DNA of 64,000 bases. It comes from Paenibacillus sp. FSL R7-0273. GTDB taxonomy: Bacteria > Bacillota > Bacilli > Paenibacillales > Paenibacillaceae. The first letter of the stretch is position 1, and every line of letters begins with the position of its first letter. The translations under genes were made by a program, and so were the position numbers. Positions 1 through 8,300 of the stretch are shown here, in pieces. The notes beneath the pieces were generated by a model. It was not told where the DNA came from and made no database searches. It saw nothing but the letters and a program-made list of their open reading frames with translations. The stretch lies in contig NZ_CP009283.1 of NCBI RefSeq assembly GCF_000758625.1, positions 6,136,001-6,200,000 on the forward strand, read 5' to 3'.

Positions 1-414
1 CGGACGGGCCGGGCTGCTGCCTCCGTTGCCGCTGTTCCGGCCAAACAGCCCTCCTCTGCCCCTGGTGCCGCCGGCATTTCCCTGCGCTGCGGACAACCCT
101 CCTGTGCTCCGGGCACTGACTGGTATCCACGAGCCGGATGGAGCACTCCCCTCGTACACGCTTCCCTGCCTGCTGCGCGTTTTCTGCCCCGACGGCCACC
201 CCAGCCCCGTCCGTGCCGGCTTAGCCTTGAAGCCCGCACTGCGTCCCGCCGGCTGTGCCATGCCTGCCCGTGTGGGCTTTGCCTTAAAGGCCGCACTCTG
301 CCCGGCAGGCCGCGGCAGGCCGCCCCCGCCGATCCCCGGCAGCCGCAGACGGCCCAAGCGGCGCAGACCCGGCAGCGCTGCCCGCCGGCCTCCCCATTTC
401 CGAATTCTGCCCAT
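1..414 (-). CDS. Gly/Arg/Ser-rich repeat protein, 5' part only
   Basis: An open frame on the minus strand starts with ATG at 414 and runs off the left edge after 138 codons. A purine-rich GGGAGGGG lies about 10 bases upstream, and an in-frame stop closes the frame further upstream. The product is basic and rich in Gly, Arg, Ser and Ala. It contains a degenerate internal duplication (AGQSAAFKAKP followed by AGRSAGFKAKP). No known domain, signal peptide or membrane segment is visible. The opposite strand is also open (26..469) and proline-rich, which is expected in DNA this GC-rich. I prefer the minus frame because of the Shine-Dalgarno-like site. It could be a surface, spore-coat or nucleic-acid-binding low-complexity protein; no function can be assigned. 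Confidence 0.4.
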   Translation of the reverse strand, partial: MGRIRKWGGRRAALPGLRRLGRLRLPGIGGGGLPRPAGQSAAFKAKPTRAGMAQPAGRSAGFKAKPARTGLGWPSGQKTRSRQGSVYEGSAPSGSWIPVSARSTGGLSAAQGNAGGTRGRGGLFGRNSGNGGSSPARP

Positions 415-485
415 GCTTCCCTGTCCCCTCCCGGTATCGCTGCGGCCAAGCCGCTGCCAATTACTATAGGGTATTCAGGCACAGG

Positions 486-535
486 ACAAAAAAGAAGAAC
501 GCTCCCCCAGTGCCTTCACTGTGAGAAGCGTTCCT
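486..535 (-). terminator. Rho-independent terminator after the DedA-like gene
   Basis: Outer arms GAACGCT and AGCGTTC enclose an inner AGTG/CACT stem. Read on the minus strand the hairpin is followed by a T-rich tract (TTCTTCTTTTTT). It sits 60 bases after the stop of the DedA-like gene. Confidence 0.7.
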
Positions 536-593
536 AATTATTGGACTATGAGCCTGTTTCATTTCACCGGCTTTTTCCCGTTACGTCAGGCGA

Positions 594-1205
594 CTACTGC
601 ATTCTGCTCCGCTTATCCTCCTGGAGATGCCCCCAGTGACGGCGCACAAAGACCGCCAGCAGAGCAGCGATAAATACCGCATACCAGCCCAGAAAGCCTC
701 TCCATTCCTCGCGCGGAACAATCAGTGAGGAGCCGATCGTACCAAACAGCCAGATATAGGACAGATTGCCGAGTACCGTACCCCAGATATAGGCAGAAAC
801 CTTAATCGGGGAAACAGCAGCCATAAAATTAATAATATTACTGGGCATAATAGGGACCGTTCGCAGCAGCACCAGCGTCCAGATTCCATACCGGTCCAGG
901 TAACGCTGCCACTTGTCATAACGCTTGAGCTTGGATCTCCATTTGCGGTCAAACCAGCCGTACAAGTATCTGCGGAACAGGAAATAGATGAGGACCGAGC
1001 CCAGATTGCAGGCCATCCAGCTAACCAGCATGCCGCCAATGATATCAAATTCGGATACATGGAGCACAATCAGTATAGCAAGCGGAAAAAATCCGAACAG
1101 GCTCTGCAGCAGCGTAAGCGGGACCGTTGCCAGCAAGATATAAGGCCCGCTTAGGCCCATACTCTGCAGCAGCCAGTCAATCCAGCCGTTAATCATTTCT
1201 GTCAT
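594..1205 (-). CDS. DedA/TVP38 (VTT-domain) membrane protein
   Basis: A 203-residue protein with hydrophobic stretches near residues 20-50, 55-80, 130-160 and 170-190. The central part has the features of the VTT (SNARE-associated) domain of the DedA/TVP38/TMEM64 family: a basic FRRYLYGW segment, then LLRTVPIMPSNIINF and a Gly-rich GTVLGNL turn. Members are integral membrane proteins; bacterial DedA proteins are implicated in undecaprenyl-phosphate or phospholipid recycling and in membrane energetics. The substrate of this one cannot be read from sequence. The start has a clear AAAGGAGA site. The gene stands alone, with a terminator after it, and ends in a short charged cytoplasmic tail. Confidence 0.85.
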   Translation of the reverse strand: MTEMINGWIDWLLQSMGLSGPYILLATVPLTLLQSLFGFFPLAILIVLHVSEFDIIGGMLVSWMACNLGSVLIYFLFRRYLYGWFDRKWRSKLKRYDKWQRYLDRYGIWTLVLLRTVPIMPSNIINFMAAVSPIKVSAYIWGTVLGNLSYIWLFGTIGSSLIVPREEWRGFLGWYAVFIAALLAVFVRRHWGHLQEDKRSRMQ

Positions 1206-1274
1206 GGAGCTGTCTCCTTTCCCGGCACTGCTGCATCAGCTCCGCTAAGTATTCAATAAATAGCCTGGATTTCA

Positions 1275-1300
1275 AGAAAAACACCCCTTACGGGGTGTTT
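1275..1300 (-). terminator. Terminator of the opuA operon
   Basis: The stem AACACCCC/GGGGTGTT with a 4-base loop, followed on the minus strand by T-rich sequence, lies 140 bases downstream of opuAC. The stem is short but G/C-rich; the symmetric T/A flanks may let it work in both directions. Confidence 0.75.
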
Positions 1301-1438
1301 ATTACAGATAATGATTGCGTATGAAGATATATGTAAAGAACATTTACCGGCTGAATAATGACAATTCTGTAGCCATATGTTCTTTTCATCATAACACACA
1401 TTATTTGCCGCTGCAAAAATCACATTAGCTTAAAGCTG

Positions 1439-2314
1439 TTATTCCTGTACTCCCGCTACCCAGGCATTAACCTGATCCTCATGCTCGCCGACCCATTTTT
1501 TAGCTGCATCCTCCGGAGACTGGCCGCCGGCAATATCAACCATTACCTGCTCCATTTCCTCAGGAGTCCAGTTGAACTGGTCCAGGAAGCTGTATACCTC
1601 AGGCATATCATCGTTCAGGCCTGTACGCACCATAGTATGAATCTGTTCAGCCCCGCCGTATACAGCCTGCGGATCTTCCAGATATTTCAGGTCCATGTTG
1701 GCAAACATCCAGTGAGGGGTCCATCCGGTCACAACAATAGGCTGATTGTTCTGATAAGACTTTTCCAGCTCCTGAACCATAGCTGCGGACGAGCTTTCGA
1801 GCAGTGTGTAATCAGTCAGGCCGTATGCTTCAATTGCCTTCTCGGTAGCCATCATAATGCCTGCTCCCGGCTCAATGCCGACAATCCGGTTCTGCAGCGT
1901 TCCCGCCAGCTCCGCATTCTTCAGATCCTCGATAGAGTTAATGTCCATGTAGGTTGGAACAGCAAGACCTGTTTTCGTGCCGTCCAGATTCGGGCCTAAA
2001 TCTTCAAGCTTGCTGCCGTATTGCTCTACGTAGGATGCATGCGTGCTTGGCAGCCAGGCGGCAACCATCGCATCGGCACTGCCGTCAGCTACGCCTGCCC
2101 ACATTGGGCCGGCATCGACCTGCAGCATCTCTACAGACATGCCGAGCTTAGATTCCAGTACTTCTTTTACGACATAGGTGCTTGCAATCTCTGAATCCCA
2201 AGCGACATAAGCCAGCTTCACCGTCTTGTTTCCGCCTGCTCCGGACGAACATCCGGCTAAGGCAGCCACCACCAGCAGAACAGTCAACAGTAATCCTATG
2301 CTTTTCTTCTTCAT
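1439..2314 (-). CDS. opuAC: Glycine betaine-binding lipoprotein OpuAC
   Basis: An extracytoplasmic substrate-binding lipoprotein of about 291 residues. The N-terminus is a lysine-rich start, a hydrophobic core and a lipobox AALAGC, so the mature protein is lipid-anchored at the Cys. The body matches the OpuAC family: KLAYVAWDSEIAS, DAGPMWAGVADGSADA and AAWLPSTHASY contain the conserved Trp residues that, in the B. subtilis protein, form the aromatic cage around the trimethylammonium group of glycine betaine or proline betaine. It is the last gene of the opuA operon, 26 bases after opuAB, and feeds that transporter. ATG 2314 was chosen over the adjacent TTG at 2317; the ribosome site (GGGAG) is weak for either. 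Substrate choice between betaines is inferred. Confidence 0.93.
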   Translation of the reverse strand: MKKKSIGLLLTVLLVVAALAGCSSGAGGNKTVKLAYVAWDSEIASTYVVKEVLESKLGMSVEMLQVDAGPMWAGVADGSADAMVAAWLPSTHASYVEQYGSKLEDLGPNLDGTKTGLAVPTYMDINSIEDLKNAELAGTLQNRIVGIEPGAGIMMATEKAIEAYGLTDYTLLESSSAAMVQELEKSYQNNQPIVVTGWTPHWMFANMDLKYLEDPQAVYGGAEQIHTMVRTGLNDDMPEVYSFLDQFNWTPEEMEQVMVDIAGGQSPEDAAKKWVGEHEDQVNAWVAGVQE

Positions 2315-2340
2315 CAATCACTCACACTCCCATGGTTTAA

Positions 2341-3177
2341 TTAGTTTTGTTGTTTGGCTTTGAACAGCTTCTGTGTAAGACGGTCGAGCAGAATGGCGAT
2401 AATAACAATCGCGATCCCCGCTTCGAAGCCTGCACCCGTCTTGGCCTGCGATACGGCCCGGTAGACATACGCACCGACACCCTGGGCACCGATCATCGAC
2501 GAGATAACGACCATGGACAGCGACAGCATAATGGTCTGGTTAATCCCGGCCATGATGGTTGGCATCGCAATCGGCAGCTGCAGCTTGAACAGCTTCTGTC
2601 CCGGTGTGGAGCCGAAGGCATCTGCAGCCTCAACCAGCTCCTCCGATACCTGGCGGATACCCAGATTGGTCAGCCGGATCGTCGGCGGAATCGCAAATAT
2701 AATAGAGGCGATAACCCCTGGCACTACGCCCAGTGAGAAAAAGGATACCGCCGGCAGCAGATAGACAAACGCCGGCATCGTCTGCATGAAATCAAGCACC
2801 GGAGTAACAATGTTCTGTACAGTCTTGCTCTGGGCGCATAGCACACCGACCGGCACGCCGATCAGCACGGCCAGCAGCGAGGCAGTCAGCACCAGCGCCA
2901 GCGATTGCATCGACGGGTCCCACAAGCCCAGGTTGTCGATCAGCAGCAGCCCGATCACTGCAAACAGCGCCATCCGCCATTTGCCGATCCAGTAAGCAAG
3001 CGCGGCTATAATAATAGTCAGCACGATGGCCGGGAGAAAGGTCAACGCCGCTTCGATCCCGGTGACCATTCCGCCGATAATAGCGTGGATCAGGTCGAAC
3101 AGCGGACCGAAGTAAGTCATCAGCCAGTCCTCGATCCATTCTACGCCCTTACCTATAGGAAGCTTGGGAATGTTCAT
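2341..3177 (-). CDS. opuAB: Glycine betaine ABC transporter permease OpuAB
   Basis: A 278-residue integral membrane protein with about seven hydrophobic segments and a BPD_transp_1-type EAA loop (EELVEAADAFGSTPGQKLFKLQLP near residues 170-195) that docks onto the ATPase. It resembles OpuAB/ProW permeases, which form the homodimeric membrane channel for compatible-solute uptake under osmotic stress. Its start codon overlaps the stop of opuAA in an ATGA arrangement, which indicates translational coupling. The short pre-membrane N-terminus (MNIPKLPIG) is typical of the family. It works with the flanking opuAA and opuAC products. Confidence 0.93.
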   Translation of the reverse strand: MNIPKLPIGKGVEWIEDWLMTYFGPLFDLIHAIIGGMVTGIEAALTFLPAIVLTIIIAALAYWIGKWRMALFAVIGLLLIDNLGLWDPSMQSLALVLTASLLAVLIGVPVGVLCAQSKTVQNIVTPVLDFMQTMPAFVYLLPAVSFFSLGVVPGVIASIIFAIPPTIRLTNLGIRQVSEELVEAADAFGSTPGQKLFKLQLPIAMPTIMAGINQTIMLSLSMVVISSMIGAQGVGAYVYRAVSQAKTGAGFEAGIAIVIIAILLDRLTQKLFKAKQQN

Positions 3178-4373
3178 GAAAGTGTACCTCCTTCCGGAAC
3201 CGCATTGCCGGCAAGTGCAGACAGTACGGCCCCTTTAATGACAATCCCTTTGAGCCGGTCATTCTCATCGACCACTGCCACCGGCAGATGCGTCGCTGAC
3301 ATCAGCTCAAACAGATCATTCAGCAGTGTTTCCGGACGTACACGGGGAATTTCCCGCTGCATAACCTCCAGAATGCTTATATTTTCCTTCAGCGCTCTGG
3401 CCGCATCGTCAGCCGTCACTACCCCCTGCAGCTTCATTTCATTATTCGCTACATACAGGCTAGACACGCCGCTGTCCCGCATCAGCTGCAGGGCTACGCG
3501 CGGCCCGCGCTCCGGCCGGATCATTTCCGGCTGGCGCATTACATGCGCCGCAGTCAGTACCTTGGACAAATCCACGTCCTCGACGAAGCGCTCCACATAC
3601 TTGTTGGCCGGCTGAATCAGGATTTCCTCCGGTGTACCAATCTGTACGATTACACCGTCCTTCATCAGGGCTATCCGGTCACCGATACGCAGCGCCTCGT
3701 CCAGATCATGGGTGATGAACACAATTGTCTTCTTCACTCTGGCCTGAAGCTCCAGCAGCTCCTGCTGCATATCCTTGCGGATCAGCGGGTCAAGCGCACT
3801 GAACGCCTCATCCATCAGCAGTATATCGGGATCATTGGCGAGGCCTCTGGCCAGGCCCACACGCTGCTGCATACCGCCGCTGAGCTGATCGGGGCGGTGA
3901 TTTTCCCAGCCCTTCAGTCCAACAAGCTCTAGTGCCTCCATGGCACGCCGGGTGCGCTCTTTTTTATCTACACCCTGTACCTCAAGTCCGTATTCGGCAT
4001 TGGCCAGCACTGAACGGTGCGGAAACAGGCCAAATTTCTGGAATACCATCCCGATATTTTTACGCCGGAACGTCCGCAGCTCCTCTGAGCTCATCTGGAC
4101 TACATCCTTGCCTTTAAATAGTACCTGGCCTCCGGTAGGCTCAATCAAACGGTTCAATAGCCGGACCAGCGTCGATTTCCCGCTCCCCGACAAGCCCATA
4201 ATGACAAAAATCTCGCCTTCACTGATGCTGAATTCAGCCTTATTGACTCCTACAGTCAGCTTGGCCTCACGGGCAATCTTCTCTTTGGACCATCCCTGCT
4301 CCAGTAATGGAAGGGCGCGTCCTGCATCGTTACCGAATACCTTGGTTAGTTGTTTCACCTCTATAATTGCCAT
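3174..4373 (-). CDS. opuAA: Glycine betaine ABC transporter ATPase OpuAA
   Basis: A 399-residue ABC ATPase. Walker A is GLSGSGKST near residue 59, the signature is LSGGMQQRV, Walker B is ILLMDEAFSALDP, and the H-loop is FITHDLDEA. The C-terminal 120 residues form a tandem CBS pair, which in OpuA-type importers senses ionic strength (and c-di-AMP in some species) to gate transport. The N-terminal segment before the ATPase core (KVFGNDAGRALPLLEQGWSKEKI) is typical of OpuAA/ProV. It is the first gene of the operon, with a strong AAGGAGG site 7 bases before the ATG, and is divergent from gbsR. Confidence 0.95.
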   Translation of the reverse strand: MAIIEVKQLTKVFGNDAGRALPLLEQGWSKEKIAREAKLTVGVNKAEFSISEGEIFVIMGLSGSGKSTLVRLLNRLIEPTGGQVLFKGKDVVQMSSEELRTFRRKNIGMVFQKFGLFPHRSVLANAEYGLEVQGVDKKERTRRAMEALELVGLKGWENHRPDQLSGGMQQRVGLARGLANDPDILLMDEAFSALDPLIRKDMQQELLELQARVKKTIVFITHDLDEALRIGDRIALMKDGVIVQIGTPEEILIQPANKYVERFVEDVDLSKVLTAAHVMRQPEMIRPERGPRVALQLMRDSGVSSLYVANNEMKLQGVVTADDAARALKENISILEVMQREIPRVRPETLLNDLFELMSATHLPVAVVDENDRLKGIVIKGAVLSALAGNAVPEGGTLS

Positions 4374-4629
4374 GGTGACCTCCTTTTCCCCTTTTCGTTA
4401 TTCAGGCAGTTGCTCCTCAATAAGTGTAGCGGAGTTGTGAAATGAGACGCAAAGCCCGTATACGCTAAAAATTTAGTGTACAGTTTTAACTTTACGTACT
4501 TTACATAAAGAATACTCTGTTTTTCGCCATTTTCCGTTTCTGTTGCATTCTTTACTTATAGAAGCGGATTTGTTTACAATACATTTGAGAGGTTTGCAGT
4601 TTATCAGCCTATTCCTCAGGAGGGACACC
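4374..4629. promoter_or_regulatory. opuA/gbsR divergent control region
   Basis: This 256-base A/T-rich gap separates the opuA operon from gbsR. It holds CTTTACGTA at 4490 directly followed by CTTTACATA at 4499; the second extends to a 12-base palindrome CTTTACATAAAG (4499-4510). A further CTTTAC lies at 4550. These are candidate operators for the GbsR-type repressor encoded next door; this is an inference from position and symmetry only. Individual -35/-10 boxes are not convincing. Confidence 0.45.
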
Positions 4630-5187
4630 ATGAACGATTTAGAAGGGCTTGAGCCCGAGCAGATAAAGAGAATCAGCAAGGCCCGCGAGCGGGTAATTGA
4701 TTCCATCGGCAAAAACATGGATTTATACGGAATTACGCTGTCTATCGGACATTTATATGGTTACATGTACTTTAATGAAGGCCCTGTAACCCTAGATGAT
4801 TTGAGCCGCACCATGGGAATGAGCAAGACATCCATGAGTACCGGTGTGCGCACCCTGCTGGATTTGAAGATGATTGATAAGGTCTGGGGAAAAGGCACAC
4901 GCAAGGACCTGTTTGAGGTCGTCCCCGACTGGCATCAGAACTTTAGCGACTACTTCTCGATCAAATGGAGAAAAGCGGTCGAAGGCAACATGATCGCCCT
5001 GTCGAAATCGCTGGCTGAAATTAAGGACATGCAGGCTGAATATGCAGATAACCCGGAAATACTGCAGCTTTTGACCAATGATGATGAAAAGATCATGGAA
5101 GCGATCAAGTATTACCGCTGGCTGCTGAAGCTGATTGAGTCGCTGGAAACCGGCAAGATTTTTGAGCTGATTCCTAAGGAAACCTAA
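4630..5187 (+). CDS. gbsR: GbsR/MarR-type repressor of betaine uptake or synthesis
   Basis: A 185-residue regulator with a winged helix of the GbsR (MarR-related) family: GHLYGYMYFNEGPVTLDDLSRTMGMSKTSMSTGVRTLLDLKMIDKVWGKGTRKDLFE. In B. subtilis GbsR senses choline and represses the choline import and oxidation genes; related proteins control opuA-type operons in other species. Here the neighbour is opuA and no gbsAB is seen, so control of glycine betaine import is the likely job. The ATG at 4630 has an AGGAGGG site; longer frames upstream lack one. A helical C-terminal region (residues 120-180) presumably gives dimerisation and ligand binding. Confidence 0.85.
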   Translation: MNDLEGLEPEQIKRISKARERVIDSIGKNMDLYGITLSIGHLYGYMYFNEGPVTLDDLSRTMGMSKTSMSTGVRTLLDLKMIDKVWGKGTRKDLFEVVPDWHQNFSDYFSIKWRKAVEGNMIALSKSLAEIKDMQAEYADNPEILQLLTNDDEKIMEAIKYYRWLLKLIESLETGKIFELIPKET

Positions 5188-5262
5188 TCGCTTATTTAAG
5201 TATGTCTTACATTCACCGAAAAAATTACGCAGGCCCCCTTTTACATCCCCCTGCACCCCAAA

Positions 5263-5310
5263 AAAAGCCGCAGTCCCTCCAAGGGGCCGCGGCCTTTAGT
5301 GTTTTTCCTT
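5263..5310. terminator. Terminator between gbsR and the convergent GH16 gene
   Basis: The stem AAAGCCGC...GCGGCCTTT is followed on the plus strand by TTTAGTGTTTTT and preceded by an A-tract (AAAAAAAG), so it can serve both converging genes. Confidence 0.7.
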
Positions 5311-5345
5311 TATTGGCTTAAACGCAGTCTCTGTTCTGTTCTCTG

Positions 5346-8300
5346 CTACAGCACTTCAACGAGCGTTACATTATCAATCACAATCTGATTGCCGGCGCTG
5401 ATATTCATGTTCGTTGCCTGGCTGTTGCCCGTAATCAGCCCCATCAGGAACACCACATGCACCAAGCTGTCCGTTCCGCCGCTCATAATGAAGGTATAGC
5501 TGTATTCCTTCATTTCACTGGTCAAAGCGACACTCTCCGCAGGCAGATACTTTGTATAATCCCCGCCTTTATGCTCGACAGCCACTTCAATCAGCCGCTC
5601 TATATCGGAGCGGGCCTGAAAGGTCAGCTTATAGGCTTTACCCTGCTCCAGCTTCAGATCAGCGTAATCTACCTGTGCACTGAAGCTTGCGTTGCCTGTT
5701 CCGTTCAGATTGACGGCCAGCTCCCCGTTCAAAGCCTGGGCAGAGCCGGTTCCGTCAAAATACTGCGTCCAGCCCGCCAGCCCCTTCGCGGCATCAAAGG
5801 TTCCGTTGTCCAGAGTGCCGCTTGCAGGCTCAGCCGGTGTGCTGCTGGTCACTTCGGTAATCAAGATATCGTCCAGAGACAGGATATGCGCAGTGCTGTT
5901 GGCTGTTTTATCTGTGCCCGCAGTGGCGCCGATCAGATAATTCAGCTTCAGGGGGCTATTGTCAGCGACGGTAAACTGCGCACTGTAGGTCGCCCAGGTG
6001 GCAGTAACATCGAATTTTGCCTGCTGGGAAGCAGCGGAGGTTCCGCTGTATTCCACGATAATCTGCCGGGGTACGGTCGATTTGGCCTTGAAGCTGAGCT
6101 CATAGGATTTGCCGGCCTGCAGCTGGATGCCTTCCTGGTATAACTGGTTAGCCCAGGTCTGGCTGCCGGCCGAGCTGATGTCTATATTCGCAGTACCGTC
6201 CACTGCACTTAACACTGCTGCTCCGCCTTCACCGGACCATGTGCTCCAGCCGGTAGTTCCGCTGGCGAACGAGCCGTTCACCACCAGATTGCTGCCTCCG
6301 GCCAGAATTACCTGGGTGACCGCCGCAGAGACATAACCTTCCGCTTCTACCGTAATGGCATAGCTGCCTTCTGCCGGGAAAGCTGCAGCATTAATCGTAA
6401 TCACGCCAGGCCCAATACTGTATTGCGCCGGGGTAAGTGCTGCTTCATTCACTTTAACGGCCTGAATTTTGCTGCGCCAGGTCTCATTGTCTGTAAATTG
6501 AAGCTCAATCGGCTGTCCCGTGCGGTTATTGCTGCCGTCAGCAAGCAGCTCCTGCGGCTTGGCCGGGGCACCTTTGATTTCAAATTTCACATTATCAATA
6601 ATGACATCATGTGCACCCGGAATACTGACACCATCTACCTTGCCCAGGAGGAATTTCAGCGACAGTGTATCCTTAATGCCCTGGCGGAACTCGTATCTGT
6701 AATGGCCGCCTTCCGGTGTCACCTCAACGAGCTTCGTGAAGGAAGCTGAATATGACGCATTCTCTACGTTAACGCCGATCTTACGGGCAACCGTTGATTT
6801 GGCATCAAACTCAATGACGTATTCCGCTCCGGCGGATGCCTTCAGCCCGTTCTGGAACAGCATGACTGAGTAGTTCTGGCTGCCCGTATTAGTAATGCTG
6901 AATTTGGCTGCACCGTCTGTTACCGCAGCCGTGCTTTGTCCGCCCTGCTCTGTCAGCAGGCGCTCCCAGCTGCTAAAGCCGAAGTTGAAATCCCCGTTCA
7001 CCAGCGGATAGTAGACCAGTGACGGATCATAATAGGTGCTGGTCCGCAGCAGCACGAAATTATCCAGCTGTACGGTGCCTAATGCGCCGCCGAGCCGGAG
7101 GATAAACTGGCCCTCATGGTCGGTAGCTCCGGCCAGTCCCTTGAATTCGGCACTGATCTCCTGCGCTCCTGCCGCAAGCTGCACTTCCTTGGATGCATAC
7201 ACTGTGCCGTCTTTGCCCAGCAGCTCGATTACGGCTGCCCTTGCCGAAGATGCCTTCGCGTCAAAGGTCAGCTTGTAATTCTGGCCGTTCACCAGGTAAA
7301 TGCCTTTCTGCAGCAGCTGAACATCGGCTCCTGCTGCTCCGCTGCCCGTAATCTGCAGCTGCAGATGCCCGTTGCCGTCCACGGCGCTGCTTACTTCCGC
7401 CCCGCCGGATGCTGCGGTATGCCAGAAGCCCAGACGGTCAACTCCGCCGAGGTCAAAGGTGCCGTTGTACAGATGGTTGCCGCTGCCCAGCGGCGTTTTG
7501 GCGCTGTCATGCTCAAACGGAATGCTGTCAATCTCCGTAAGGCGTGCATTGCCCAGCCATACCGGAGATGTATTCGTACCCAGGTTAAATTCAACCCGTG
7601 CTGCAATATCCGAATTCTCCTTCATCTGGAACACCGTTTCATAATGCGTCATTGTCCCGGTCAGCTCGGCCTTGAGCCCGGGCGAGTACGCCTGAAACCC
7701 GCGTGACTCCCCGCCTGTCAGTCTGACATTAATGCTCCGCTCCGTGTCCGTTTTGGCGTCAAAGCTGAGCTTGTAGAACCTGCCTTTAGCCAGCGATACA
7801 ATAGCCTGCGGCTGGATGGAGTAAGCATTTCCGCCGGCGCTGCTGATATCCACCTTCAGGAAATTTTGACCGCCGACCGGTTCAAGGCTCGCTTCTGCGG
7901 CAGCTCCCGCTTCCTTGTACAATACCCAATGCGCTGTATTCGGAATGCCCATGCCGGCATCCCCTTCCTTCTGCTCAGTAAAGCCGCTGTTGTGAATAAA
8001 GTTTCCGTCTTCTGCCGGGGCAAGCGAGCCTTCCAGGTAAGGCTCCTTCGCAATCGTAACCGGCACCGGCTCGCGGTATTCACGGCCGGTCAGCTCATAT
8101 ACACGCACATAATCGACTGACATCGACTGCGGGAACACCGTATCCGGAGTCGGATTGCCGTCAAAGTTGCCGCCTACGGCCAGATTCATCAGGAGATGGA
8201 ACTCCTGGTTAAACGGAGCCGGATAGGCATTGTTCGCCGGCTGGCCGACGCTGATGCTGTACCAGTCATTTTTGGTCTGGAACAATACGCCGTCCACGTA

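Noticed and set aside
26-469. Proline-rich plus-strand frame at the left edge
   Set aside because: No ribosome site; complements a Gly/Arg-rich minus frame that has one.
2905-3615. 236-codon plus-strand frame within opuAA/opuAB
   Set aside because: Antisense shadow of two well-supported genes.
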